Of a stretch of 64,000 nt of DNA, positions 54,871-62,837 are shown in pieces. Source of the DNA: CAVSMC01 sp963728935. GTDB lineage: Bacteria > Pseudomonadota > Gammaproteobacteria > Burkholderiales > Casimicrobiaceae. Both the position numbers and the translations under genes were made by a program. The notes beneath the pieces are model-generated. The model did no database searches. It had not been told where the DNA came from and was given only the letters and a program-made list of their open reading frames with translations. The DNA lies in assembly GCA_963728935.1 (NCBI GenBank), contig CAVSMC010000001.1, positions 3,286,001 through 3,350,000 on the forward strand, given 5' to 3'. Every line of letters begins with the position of its first letter. The first letter of the stretch is position 1.

Positions 54871-55371
54871 TTAGCGCAGGCGGCGCGGAAGGGGCCCGAC
54901 CTGTCCGAACTGACGAAAGAACTCGATGGCCTCAGGGTCATTCCCGAGCGGCGACATCGCATACGTCCCGATCGCCGCGCCGCCAGCCGCGTAATGACCG
55001 ACCGCCGCGCCGCCGACCGCAACGATGCCGAGCGCGCCGCCGCCGATCGCGATGCCGCCGATCGCGGCGCCTCCGAAGGCGAGCGCGCCGACCGCAAGTC
55101 CGCCGAAGGCGAATAGACCGATGGCGAGGCCGCCGAGAGCGACGACGCCGCGCGCGAGTCCGCCCAACGCGATGATCCCGGTCGCAATGTCGCCGATCGC
55201 GATCACGCCCCTCGCGTGGCCGCGCGCCTCGCCGCGCGCCGGGTCGGGTCCCAGCGCGATCGCAAGCCAAGGCAAGCCGAGAAACTCGCGTTCGCTCACG
55301 TGACGTATCGAACGGCGTCCGACGGTGAAGCCCGTCGTCGAACGATTCGGTTGGGGTCGTTGTTCGCGCAT
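54871..55371 (-). CDS. Decapeptide-repeat glycine-rich protein
   Basis: A 166-residue protein whose centre (residues 55-134) is eight tandem 10-residue repeats of pattern G-x-x-A-x-G-G-x-A-x, for example GVVALGGLAI and GLFAFGGLAV. The N-terminus is basic and polar, and the C-terminus ends in GNDPEAIEFFRQFGQVGP. The strictly periodic small and apolar residues suggest a stacked beta or membrane-embedded array. ATG 55371 has AGGAG seven bases upstream. It lies 30 bases after a ribbon-helix-helix gene in the SPFH gene group. Similar proteins are known only as hypothetical. Confidence 0.75.
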   Translation of the reverse strand: MREQRPQPNRSTTGFTVGRRSIRHVSEREFLGLPWLAIALGPDPARGEARGHARGVIAIGDIATGIIALGGLARGVVALGGLAIGLFAFGGLAVGALAFGGAAIGGIAIGGGALGIVAVGGAAVGHYAAGGAAIGTYAMSPLGNDPEAIEFFRQFGQVGPLPRRLR

Positions 55372-55401
55372 CTCAAAGCTCCTGTCATCAACCACGGATC
55401 A

Positions 55402-55590
55402 TTACGATTCGCCCGCCTCGCGCGGCACGCGCTCCTCCCGCTTCGGCGCGACCCCCCGACGGGCAAGCGCATCGCGCAGCAGAAATTCGATCTGCGCGTT
55501 GACGCTGCGAAGCTCGCGCTGCGCAAGTCGCTCGATCTCGACCCAGACGGCGGGGTCGAGCCGCAGCAGAAACGCCTTGCGCTGCGCCAT
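55402..55590 (-). CDS. Arc-like ribbon-helix-helix DNA-binding protein
   Basis: A 62-residue protein with the RHH pattern RKAFLLRLDPAVWVEIERLA, followed by LRSVNAQIEFLLRDAL. The beta-strand KAFLLRL and the two helices match Arc/MetJ-type repressors, which bind tandem operator half-sites as dimers. Direct repeats ATATCAC-TTTA-ATATCAC lie upstream of the SPFH gene at the head of this group and are a plausible target. Such genes commonly sit beside SPFH genes. Confidence 0.82.
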   Translation of the reverse strand: MAQRKAFLLRLDPAVWVEIERLAQRELRSVNAQIEFLLRDALARRGVAPKREERVPREAGES

Positions 55591-55724
55591 CGCTCGAGCG
55601 TCAGTGCGCCGTGGGCCAAGCCGTCAACGCGGCCTCCGCACCGAGGTGGGCGCACTCGCCGTGTCGAGCGTCGGCCGTCGGCGAAGCGCTCGACGGCAGC
55701 CGCTTCTCCCTGCGGCGGCCGCGC

Positions 55725-56222
55725 TCATCGCCGCACGCGGAACCGTCGATGGTAAGCGATGACGAGCGCGATGATCGTCGCCGCGAACGTCCCGGCGAGC
55801 AGCCAGAACGGCCCGTCGGCGAAGTGCGGGGGCGCCGACGCGTTGGCGGCGACGATCACGAGGTGCAGCGCCACGACGAACGTCACGACGAGAGCACCGA
55901 TCGCGAGCGCGAACCCGGTAAGCGCCGCGTACGTCGCTTCGCGCCGCTCGGGCGCGAGCCAGTAGTCGCGAAACGGCGGATTGACCAGACGGGGAAAACG
56001 TCGCGGCAGCCAGGCGGCTGCGACGACGACGCCGATCGGCAGCGCTAGCGCGAACACGAGCATCATCGCCCGATACGCTTGGAGCGACTGCCAGCCGTTC
56101 GCAACGCCGCCGGGGGCAAAATGCGACGCGACGCGCGGCGGAAGCGCGGCCGACGTCATGACGATCAGCACGGCGCCGGTGGCGAGCAGGAACACGAAGC
56201 CGAATCCGAGAAGGCGGTTCAT
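55725..56222 (-). CDS. DUF1648-type membrane protein
   Basis: A 165-residue protein with about four hydrophobic segments. The DUF1648 hallmark LPPRVASHFAPGGVANGW follows the first membrane segment. Later segments are FALALPIGVVVAAAWLP and TGFALAIGALVVTFVVAL. It starts ten bases after the SPFH stop, so the two are probably one transcript. Function unknown; related SdpI-type proteins confer immunity, but that is not implied here. A 134-base gap to the RHH gene holds nothing recognisable. Confidence 0.8.
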   Translation of the reverse strand: MNRLLGFGFVFLLATGAVLIVMTSAALPPRVASHFAPGGVANGWQSLQAYRAMMLVFALALPIGVVVAAAWLPRRFPRLVNPPFRDYWLAPERREATYAALTGFALAIGALVVTFVVALHLVIVAANASAPPHFADGPFWLLAGTFAATIIALVIAYHRRFRVRR

Positions 56223-56232
56223 CGCGCGCCTC

Positions 56233-57156
56233 CTACGTGTAGAGCGTGCCGGCGTTGATCACCGGCTGCACGTCGCTCTCGGCGCACAGCACGACCATCA
56301 GGTTCGACACCATCGCGGCCTTGCGCTCGTCGTCGAGCGCGACGACCTGCTTGGCGGAGAGCTCGGCGAGCGCCATGTCGACCATCGACACGGCGCCGGT
56401 GACGATCTTCTGGCGCGCGGCGATGATCGCTTCGGCTTGCTGACGGCGCAGCATCACCTGTGCGATTTCGGGCGCGTAGGCGAGATGCGTGAGCCGGGCT
56501 TCCTCGACGACCACGCCCGCCCGGTCGAGCCGCGCCTGGAGCTCGCGCACCAGCGCCTTGGCGACGACATCGGCGCCACCGAGCAACGTCGGCTCGTGTC
56601 CCGGCGCGCCGTGCGCCTCGGCCTCGTCGTAAGCGAACGCGGTCGCGAGGTGGCGGACCGCGGCCTCGCTTTGGACGGTGACGAACGTCTCGTAGTCGTC
56701 GACATCGAATGCGGCCTTCGCCGTGTCCTCGACGTGCCAGACGACGACGGCGGCGATCTCGATCGGGTTGCCGCGTTTGTCGTTCACCTTCAGCCGTTCG
56801 CCGTTGAGGTTGCGCGCGCGAAGCGAAACCTTGCGACGCGTGTAGAACGGATTGGTGCCGCGCAGACCGGGCACGCGGCTCGTGCCGCGATACGCGCCGA
56901 ACAACTGCAGGATCGCCGCTTCGTTCGGCTGCAGCGTGTAAAGACCCGCGAGCACGAGTCCCCCTGCAATGAACGTGGCGAGCGCCCACAGAAACGTGCC
57001 GAGCGCTGCGCCGGTGCGAAGTCCGATCGCGCCTTGGTACGTGAGCCAGATTGCGATGCCCACCAGCGCGAGACCGATCGCCAGCATGACGAAGCCGTTG
57101 AACGTCATCACCTCGACTTCGGTGTGGGCGTCACTGCTTGCTTGCGTGCGCAGCAT
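56233..57156 (-). CDS. SPFH-domain (stomatin/prohibitin-like) membrane protein
   Basis: A 307-residue protein with two N-terminal hydrophobic segments (about 18-70) and an SPFH domain (LYTLQPNEAAILQLFGAYRG, then NPIEIAAVVVWHVEDTAKAA, about 85-250) followed by a helical region with RRQQAEAIIAARQKIVTGAV. Relatives form membrane microdomain scaffolds. ATG 57156 follows GGGAGGAGGG. It heads a group with DUF1648, RHH and decapeptide-repeat genes. Confidence 0.9.
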   Translation of the reverse strand: MLRTQASSDAHTEVEVMTFNGFVMLAIGLALVGIAIWLTYQGAIGLRTGAALGTFLWALATFIAGGLVLAGLYTLQPNEAAILQLFGAYRGTSRVPGLRGTNPFYTRRKVSLRARNLNGERLKVNDKRGNPIEIAAVVVWHVEDTAKAAFDVDDYETFVTVQSEAAVRHLATAFAYDEAEAHGAPGHEPTLLGGADVVAKALVRELQARLDRAGVVVEEARLTHLAYAPEIAQVMLRRQQAEAIIAARQKIVTGAVSMVDMALAELSAKQVVALDDERKAAMVSNLMVVLCAESDVQPVINAGTLYT

Positions 57157-57190
57157 GTTGGACCCTCCTCCCTTACGATATAGCAAGATG

Positions 57191-57208
57191 ATATCACTTT
57201 AATATCAC
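57191..57208. promoter_or_regulatory. Tandem direct-repeat operator upstream of SPFH gene
   Basis: ATATCAC-TTTA-ATATCAC on the plus strand, two 7-bp copies with an 11-bp period, one helical turn. TGATATCA (57189-57196) is itself a palindrome. Tandem half-sites at this spacing are typical of RHH repressors, one of which is encoded in the same group. Confidence 0.6.
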
Positions 57209-57309
57209 GATCAGCCGTGAGCCGACGAACGGCTTCGCGGCGGGCGGCCCCGATCGACGCCGGCGTTGCGGCTCGCCCGGTCGCACATCGCCGGCGTGGC
57301 GCGTCTACG

Positions 57310-57337
57310 AAAAAAAGCGGGCCCCGAAGGACCCGCT
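57310..57337 (-). terminator. Rho-independent terminator of the HtrA gene
   Basis: On the minus strand, AGCGGGTCC-TTCG-GGGCCCGCT forms a 9-bp stem (one G-T pair) with a UUCG tetraloop, followed by seven T. It begins 27 bases after the HtrA stop. Confidence 0.92.
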
Positions 57338-57363
57338 GGCGGTTGCCCGGACTTCTGTACTGG

Positions 57364-58872
57364 TCAGCCGATGCGCACCGGCACGAAGATCTGTGCGTCT
57401 TCGCGCTGGATCAGCAGCGCAACGGTCTTGCCCGACTTGCCGACGAGCTCGCGAAGCTGCGCCGGGTTCTTCACTGGCGTGCGATTGACCGAGAGGATCA
57501 CATCACCCGGCTGCACGCCGGCGAGCGCGGCCGGGCCGGCCACCTGCTCGACGACGACGCCATGCGAAACCTTCGCCTCGGCCATCTCGTCGGACGTCAG
57601 CGGCCGCACGGCGAGGCCGAGCTTGCCTTGGGGTGCGGCGTCTTCGCCCGCATCGGAGACGTTCTTCGGCATTTCACGCTCGGCGAGCTGCGCGGTCACT
57701 TCGCGCGTCTTGCCGTCTCGCCATACCTCGATCTTCGCCGGCGAGCCCGCACGCAGGCTCGCGACCAGCGATGGCAGATCGCTCGAACGGCTGATCGGCG
57801 CGCCGTTGAACTTGAGGATCACGTCACCCGCTTCGAGGCCGGCCTTCGCCGCGGGGCTCCCCTTCTGCACCGAGCTCACGAGCGCGCCCTGAGGGCTCTT
57901 CAATCCGAAATTCTCGGCGAGCGTCTGATCGATTGCCTGCACGGTGACGCCGAGGCGGCCGTGCGAGACCTTGCCGTGCGTGATGAGGTCGTCCTTCACC
58001 TTCAGCGCGACGTCGATCGGAATCGCGAACGCGAGACCCTGGAAGCCGCCGCTGCGGCTGAAGATCTGCGAGTTGATGCCGATCACTTCGCCGTCCATGT
58101 TGAACAGCGGGCCGCCGGAGTTCCCGGGATTGACCGCGGCGTCGGTTTGGATGAACGGCACGACCGAGTCACCGGGCAACGCGCGCGATTTCGCGCTGAC
58201 GATGCCGGAGGTGACGGTGTTGTCGAGACCGTACGGCGTTCCGATCGCGACGACCCAGTCGCCGACGCGCGTCTTCGACGGGTCGCCGAGCTTCACCGAA
58301 GGCAGCCCCTTGGCGTCGATCTTCAGCACGGCGACGTCGGTCGTCGGATCGGTGCCGAGAACCTTCGCCTTGAACTCGCGCTGATCGACGAGCTTCACCA
58401 TCACCTCGTCGGAATCGGCGACGACGTGCGCATTGGTCAGCACGATGCCGTCGGGATTGACGATGAAGCCTGAGCCGAGGCCGCGCGACGGTCCGGGCGA
58501 CGGCATGTTGGGGATCTGGCCCCACGGGAAATTGCGGAAGAACGGCGGCAGCTCGTCGGGGTCGATGTCGGGCATGCCGCGATGGCCCTTCAGAACGGCC
58601 TGCCTGTTGCCGGCGCGCGTCGACGTCACTTGAACGACCGCCGGCCCCTGTTGCGCGACGAGGTCGGCAAAACCCGGCAGCGCGCGCGCAGCAGGCACGT
58701 TTTGCACGGGGACCGGAACCGTCGTCGCAGCTGCGGCCGGCGCCGCGGCTGCGGTGACCGGCGTGGCGGCTGTCGTCGGCGGCAGCACGCGATCGGCGGC
58801 AACGGCGCCGAGGCCGAAGGCGCCGGCGAGCGCGATCGCGAGCGCACTGCGTTTCAACGTCATCGAAGACAT
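57364..58872 (-). CDS. HtrA/DegP-family periplasmic serine protease
   Basis: A 502-residue protein with a signal peptide (ALAIALAGAFGLGAVAA), an Ala/Pro/Thr linker, a trypsin-like protease domain and two PDZ domains (about 295-385 and 405-500). The triad is His in TNAHVVADSDEV (about 145), Asp in TTDVAVLKID (about 177) and Ser in GNSGGPLF (about 249). ATG 58872 follows AGGAGAAACC. It lies downstream of a QseBC-like pair on the same strand (79-base gap), suggesting envelope-stress control. Its terminator is clear. Confidence 0.95.
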   Translation of the reverse strand: MSSMTLKRSALAIALAGAFGLGAVAADRVLPPTTAATPVTAAAAPAAAATTVPVPVQNVPAARALPGFADLVAQQGPAVVQVTSTRAGNRQAVLKGHRGMPDIDPDELPPFFRNFPWGQIPNMPSPGPSRGLGSGFIVNPDGIVLTNAHVVADSDEVMVKLVDQREFKAKVLGTDPTTDVAVLKIDAKGLPSVKLGDPSKTRVGDWVVAIGTPYGLDNTVTSGIVSAKSRALPGDSVVPFIQTDAAVNPGNSGGPLFNMDGEVIGINSQIFSRSGGFQGLAFAIPIDVALKVKDDLITHGKVSHGRLGVTVQAIDQTLAENFGLKSPQGALVSSVQKGSPAAKAGLEAGDVILKFNGAPISRSSDLPSLVASLRAGSPAKIEVWRDGKTREVTAQLAEREMPKNVSDAGEDAAPQGKLGLAVRPLTSDEMAEAKVSHGVVVEQVAGPAALAGVQPGDVILSVNRTPVKNPAQLRELVGKSGKTVALLIQREDAQIFVPVRIG

Positions 58873-58950
58873 GGTTTCTCCTGTTGGCCTGAAGGACGCG
58901 AGTGGCGCCCTGTACAGCCGTGAAGATAAGGCCCGAAACTTAGGAAACAA

Positions 58951-60378
58951 TTAAGGCGCGACCGGAGCGTTCGGCCGCGCCGGCGGCGAGGATTCGGCGT
59001 CGCTCGTCGTTCGTGCGAACGCCGGGGCCGCGGCAGCGCGATCGCTGTCCGCAGCCGCCGGGGCTGCCGCAAACCGCACGACGACGCCGAGCCCTCGGCC
59101 GTCGAGACCATCGCCGAGCGCGATGCTCGCACCGTGGCGCTCGGCGATCCGGCGCACGATCGCAAGCCCGAGCCCGCTGCCTTCGGCGGCTGCGACGGTG
59201 CCGCGCGCGAAACGCGTGAACACGCGCTCGCGCTCGCAGGGATCGATGCCCGGCCCGTTGTCGCGTACGGCGAGCGTGAACGCGCCGTCGTCGCGGCTCA
59301 CCGCGACGTCGATCCGGCCGCCGGCCGCCGTGTAGCGGATCGCGTTGTCGACGAGGTTCGCGAGCAGCGTGCGAAGGCTCGCGGCGTCGCCGATCACCGT
59401 CGCCTGCTGCGCATCGGCAAGCCCGAGATCGAGGCCCTTCGCGGCGGCGAGCGGCTCGAGTTCGGCGACGACGTCGCGCGCGATCGCCGCGAGATCGACC
59501 GGCGTCATCGGCCGCTCGGCGACGGTGGGCTCTTCGCGCGCGAGTGCCAGGAGCTGCTCGACCATTCGCGTCGCGCGCGCGAGCCCGGCGCGAAGGTCGG
59601 CGAGCGCCGTTCGCCGCTCGTCCTCCGAGGTTGCGCGCTCCGCGATCTGCGCCTGCAAGTGCAGTGCGGTGAGCGGGGTCCGCAATTCATGCGCGGCATC
59701 GGCGACGAACGCGCGCTGCGCGTCGATCGCGTCATCGAGGCGGCCGAGCAAGCCGTTGAGCGCGTCGACGACGGGCTGAATCTCGCGCGGCCATCCGCTC
59801 GCCGCGAGCGGAGCGAGCTGCGTCGGCGTGCGCTTGCCGAGCGCGCTCGCGATGCGCGTGAGCGGCGCGAGGCCGCGAGCGATCGTCGCCCAGACGAACA
59901 GCGCGACGAGCGGCAATGCGACGATCAACGGCATGATCGTCGAAAGCGCGAGCGATGCGGCGAGCGCACGGCGCACGGCGAGCGGCTGCGCGACCTGCAC
60001 GAGCTGTCCTTCGGTGATGACGCTGTAGAGGCGCCACGGGCCGTTCGGCGTGTCGATCGTCGCGAACCCGGGCGATTGCTGCTTCGGCAGCGTGGCGGAC
60101 GGCGCTTCGGATCGCGGCCTCGGCAGATAGACGCGCACGCCGTTGCGGTCCCAGATCTGCACGACGAGCCCTTCGGACGACGGTCCTTCGGCGATCGGCG
60201 CGGCGAACGGCATGCCGGTGATCGACGCCGCGGTCTGCGCAAGCTGAACGTCGAACAGCACGTTCGCCTCGTCGCGCGCGCGCACGTACGTGACCAGCGT
60301 CGCGGCGACGATCGCGAGCGCAAGCCCCGCGATCAGCCATGTGAGCAGCTCGCGGCGGATGGACGGCGATCGAGCCAT
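58951..60378 (-). CDS. Membrane sensor histidine kinase (QseC-like)
   Basis: A 475-residue kinase: membrane segment (about 10-30), short periplasmic sensor (30-145), second segment (about 147-172), HAMP-like linker, HisKA with ADAAHELRTPLTALHL (His about 241), and HATPase (about 340-440, NLVDNAIRYT, DNGPGID, GSGLGLAIV). The C-terminal tail is an unusual Ala/Pro-rich extension after GVVVRF. It starts four bases after the stop of its cognate response regulator, forming an operon with it. Confidence 0.93.
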   Translation of the reverse strand: MARSPSIRRELLTWLIAGLALAIVAATLVTYVRARDEANVLFDVQLAQTAASITGMPFAAPIAEGPSSEGLVVQIWDRNGVRVYLPRPRSEAPSATLPKQQSPGFATIDTPNGPWRLYSVITEGQLVQVAQPLAVRRALAASLALSTIMPLIVALPLVALFVWATIARGLAPLTRIASALGKRTPTQLAPLAASGWPREIQPVVDALNGLLGRLDDAIDAQRAFVADAAHELRTPLTALHLQAQIAERATSEDERRTALADLRAGLARATRMVEQLLALAREEPTVAERPMTPVDLAAIARDVVAELEPLAAAKGLDLGLADAQQATVIGDAASLRTLLANLVDNAIRYTAAGGRIDVAVSRDDGAFTLAVRDNGPGIDPCERERVFTRFARGTVAAAEGSGLGLAIVRRIAERHGASIALGDGLDGRGLGVVVRFAAAPAAADSDRAAAAPAFARTTSDAESSPPARPNAPVAP

Positions 60379-60382
60379 CGCG

Positions 60383-61057
60383 TCAGGCCGTCGAGGCGGG
60401 CGCCGCCGCGAGCGTCCAGCCGACGCCGCGCACGTTGCGGATCGCGTCGGTGCCGAGCTTCTTGCGCAGCGAATGCAGGTGCACTTCGACGGCGTTGCTC
60501 TCGACCGGATCGTCCCAGCCGTAGAGCTTCTCTTCGAGCTGCGCGCGCGAGAGCACCGTGCCGGGACGCGCGATCAGCGCGGCGAGCAGCGCGAACTCGC
60601 GCGGCGACAGCGGCAGCGGCTCGTCGTCGACGCGCACTTCGCGCTTCGCCGGGTCGAGCGCGATGCGTCCGTAACGGATGACGGGCTCCGCGCGGCCGCC
60701 GACGCGACGCGCGAGCGCGCGGATGCGCGCGGCGAGCTCGGTCAAATCGAACGGCTTGACGACGTAATCGTCGGCGCCCGCGTCGAGCCCGGCGACGCGA
60801 TCGCTCACTGCGTCGCGCGCGGTAAGGATGAGCACGGGGCGCGAGTCGCCGCGACGTCGCATCGCGACGAGCACGTCGAGGCCGTCCTTGCGCGGCAAGC
60901 CGAGGTCGAGCAGCACGACGTCGTGCACGCGCTGCTCGAGCGCGATCTCGGCGGCGCGGCCGTCGCGCACCCAATCGACGGCGAACCCGTCCTGCTTCAA
61001 GCCGCGCTCGATGCCGGCGCCGATCATCGGGTCGTCTTCGGCGAGGAGAAGGCGCAT
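60383..61057 (-). CDS. OmpR-family response regulator (QseB-like)
   Basis: A 224-residue regulator with a receiver (LLLAEDDPMIGAGI; phospho-Asp in VLLDLGLPRKDG, about 51; Lys in VVKPFD) and a winged-helix DNA-binding domain (SPREFALLAALIARPGTVLS; NAVEVHLHSLRKKLG). ATG 61057 gives the conserved MRLLLAEDD start. Another in-frame ATG at 61069 lies inside a palindromic repeat. It is the first gene of the pair with the QseC-like kinase. Confidence 0.93.
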   Translation of the reverse strand: MRLLLAEDDPMIGAGIERGLKQDGFAVDWVRDGRAAEIALEQRVHDVVLLDLGLPRKDGLDVLVAMRRRGDSRPVLILTARDAVSDRVAGLDAGADDYVVKPFDLTELAARIRALARRVGGRAEPVIRYGRIALDPAKREVRVDDEPLPLSPREFALLAALIARPGTVLSRAQLEEKLYGWDDPVESNAVEVHLHSLRKKLGTDAIRNVRGVGWTLAAAPASTA

Positions 61058-61064
61058 AGGGTCC

Positions 61065-61138
61065 GTCATTCCCGCGCAGGCGGGAATCCAGTAACCTGTG
61101 AAGAACGACGCTGGGTCCCCGCGTTCGCGGGGACGACA
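61065..61138. repeat. Dispersed palindromic repeat (full copy)
   Basis: A 74-bp unit: GTCATTCCCGCG hairpin GGCGGGAATCCAG, spacer, then GGGTCCCCGCG hairpin CGCGGGGACGAC. It lies between msrB and the response-regulator gene and overlaps a possible start codon of the latter. Confidence 0.87.
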
Positions 61139-61142
61139 ATCG

Positions 61143-61541
61143 TCATTTCTTCGGCTCGAACTTGAGCGACGCCGAGTTCATGCAATAACGAAGTCCGGTC
61201 GGCTGCGGGCCGTCGTCGAATACGTGCCCCAGATGCGCGTTGCACGCGGCGCAGAGCACCTCGGTGCGCCGCATTAGCAGCGACGTGTCCATCTCTTCCT
61301 TGACGTTGTCGTTGGACAGCGGCGCATAGAACGACGGCCATCCCGTGCCCGAGTCGAACTTCGTTTGCGCGTCGAACAGCGGCGTGCCGCAGCAGATGCA
61401 GCGGTACGTGCCTGCTTCGTGGTTGTCCCAGTGCTCGCCCGAAAACGGGCGCTCGGTTCCTTTCCTGCGCGTGACCTTGTATTGCTCCGGCGTCAGCTGT
61501 GCCTTCCATTCGGCGTCGGATTTCACCACCTTGTCGACCAT
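61143..61541 (-). CDS. msrB: Peptide-methionine (R)-S-oxide reductase
   Basis: A 132-residue repair enzyme reducing the R-form of methionine sulfoxide. Two zinc-binding CxxC pairs are visible (CICCGTPLF and CAACNAHLGHVF), with GTGWPSFY and the catalytic Cys in RYCMNSASL near the C-terminus. AAAGGAAC precedes the ATG at 61541. It is a stand-alone MsrB, not fused to MsrA. It reads toward the two-component genes. Confidence 0.95.
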   Translation of the reverse strand: MVDKVVKSDAEWKAQLTPEQYKVTRRKGTERPFSGEHWDNHEAGTYRCICCGTPLFDAQTKFDSGTGWPSFYAPLSNDNVKEEMDTSLLMRRTEVLCAACNAHLGHVFDDGPQPTGLRYCMNSASLKFEPKK

Positions 61542-61629
61542 GTAAGCGTTCCTTTCAGCGCGGCGGCGGCGTCGTGCCGCCGATACGCTATAGTGTGGCC
61601 CTTCGCATTGCACCTTACGTTTCCCTGCT

Positions 61630-62826
61630 TTGGAAAGCCTGTCCGCCGACTCGTTCCGGCGCGATGCCCGCGTGATAGGTCTGGTCGGCGTCGCGCACGG
61701 CCTGTCGCATTTCTTTCAGCTTGCGCTGCCGCCGCTGTTTCCGCTGCTGCGCGCCGAGTTCGACGCGTCGTGGACGTTGCTCGGCGCGCTGGTCGGCGTG
61801 TTCTATGCGGCAAGCGGCCTCACGCAGTTCGGCGCAGGGTTCGTCGTCGACCGCGTCGGCGCGCGTCGCGTGCTGCTCGGCGGGTTGGCGTTGCTGGTCG
61901 GCGGAACGCTCGTCGGGTCGTTCGCGCCCGGATTGTACTGGCTGTTTCCGATCGTCGCGCTGATGGGCGTGGGCAACGGCGTATTCCATCCGGCCGACTT
62001 CGCGATCTTGAACTCGAACGTCGGCGAGCGCCGGCTCGGCCATGCGTATTCGACGCACGGCATCGGCGGCAGCCTCGGCTATGCGGCGGCGCCGGTGGTG
62101 AGCTTCGGACTTGCGTCGGCGCTCGGCTGGCGCGACGCGCTCGCCGTGATGGGCGTCGTCGGGCTCGTGATGGTCGGCGTGCTGTTCACGCAGCGCAGCC
62201 ATCTCGGATCGCATACGTCCGCGACCAAGCACACGCTGCGTGGCAGCATGGGCTTGTTCGCGCAACTGCCGATCGTCATGTGCTTCGCCTACTTCATCGT
62301 GCAGACGATGGCGGGCGTGGGCGTGCAGACGTTTGCCGCGAGCGCGCTCAACGCCGGCTTCTCGGTGCCGCTCGCGCTTGCGAACGGCGCGGTGACCGCC
62401 TATCTGCTCGGCAGCGTCGGCGGCATCCTCGCCGGAGGCTTTCTCGCCGCGAGCACCGCGCGGCACGATCGCGTCGCGGCCGCTGGATTGCTCGTCGCTG
62501 CCGCGCTCGTCGCGCTCGTCGCCGCCGGCGCTGCGCCATCGCTGCTGCTGCCGCTTTTCGCGGCGATCGGGTTCGCCGTCGGATCGACAGGTCCGTCGCG
62601 CGACCTGATCGTTCGCAGCGCTACGCCGAAGGGTGCGTCGGGACGCGTCTACGGTTTCGTGTACTCGGGACTCGACATCGGCGCCACGGTCGGACCGATC
62701 TGGTTCGGGCTGATGCTCGATCATGCAATGGCGCGCGGCGTGTTCTTCGCGATCGCGGCGTTGTTGGCTGCGGCGATCGCGACGGTTTTACAGGTCAAGC
62801 GTGCGCTCGGCGCGCGCGCGGCCTGA
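61630..62826 (+). CDS. MFS exporter
   Basis: A 398-residue 12-segment transporter beginning at TTG 61630: GVAHGLSHFFQLALPPLFPL, FVVDRVGARRVLLGG between helices 2 and 3, and the GIGGSLGYAAAPV motif. The pattern resembles the fosmidomycin-resistance-like MFS subfamily. The substrate is unknown. The downstream SDR starts 11 bases later, so they may be one transcript. No ATG is available near the 5' end. Confidence 0.88.
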   Translation: MESLSADSFRRDARVIGLVGVAHGLSHFFQLALPPLFPLLRAEFDASWTLLGALVGVFYAASGLTQFGAGFVVDRVGARRVLLGGLALLVGGTLVGSFAPGLYWLFPIVALMGVGNGVFHPADFAILNSNVGERRLGHAYSTHGIGGSLGYAAAPVVSFGLASALGWRDALAVMGVVGLVMVGVLFTQRSHLGSHTSATKHTLRGSMGLFAQLPIVMCFAYFIVQTMAGVGVQTFAASALNAGFSVPLALANGAVTAYLLGSVGGILAGGFLAASTARHDRVAAAGLLVAAALVALVAAGAAPSLLLPLFAAIGFAVGSTGPSRDLIVRSATPKGASGRVYGFVYSGLDIGATVGPIWFGLMLDHAMARGVFFAIAALLAAAIATVLQVKRALGARAA

Positions 62827-62837
62827 CGGAGGCGACG

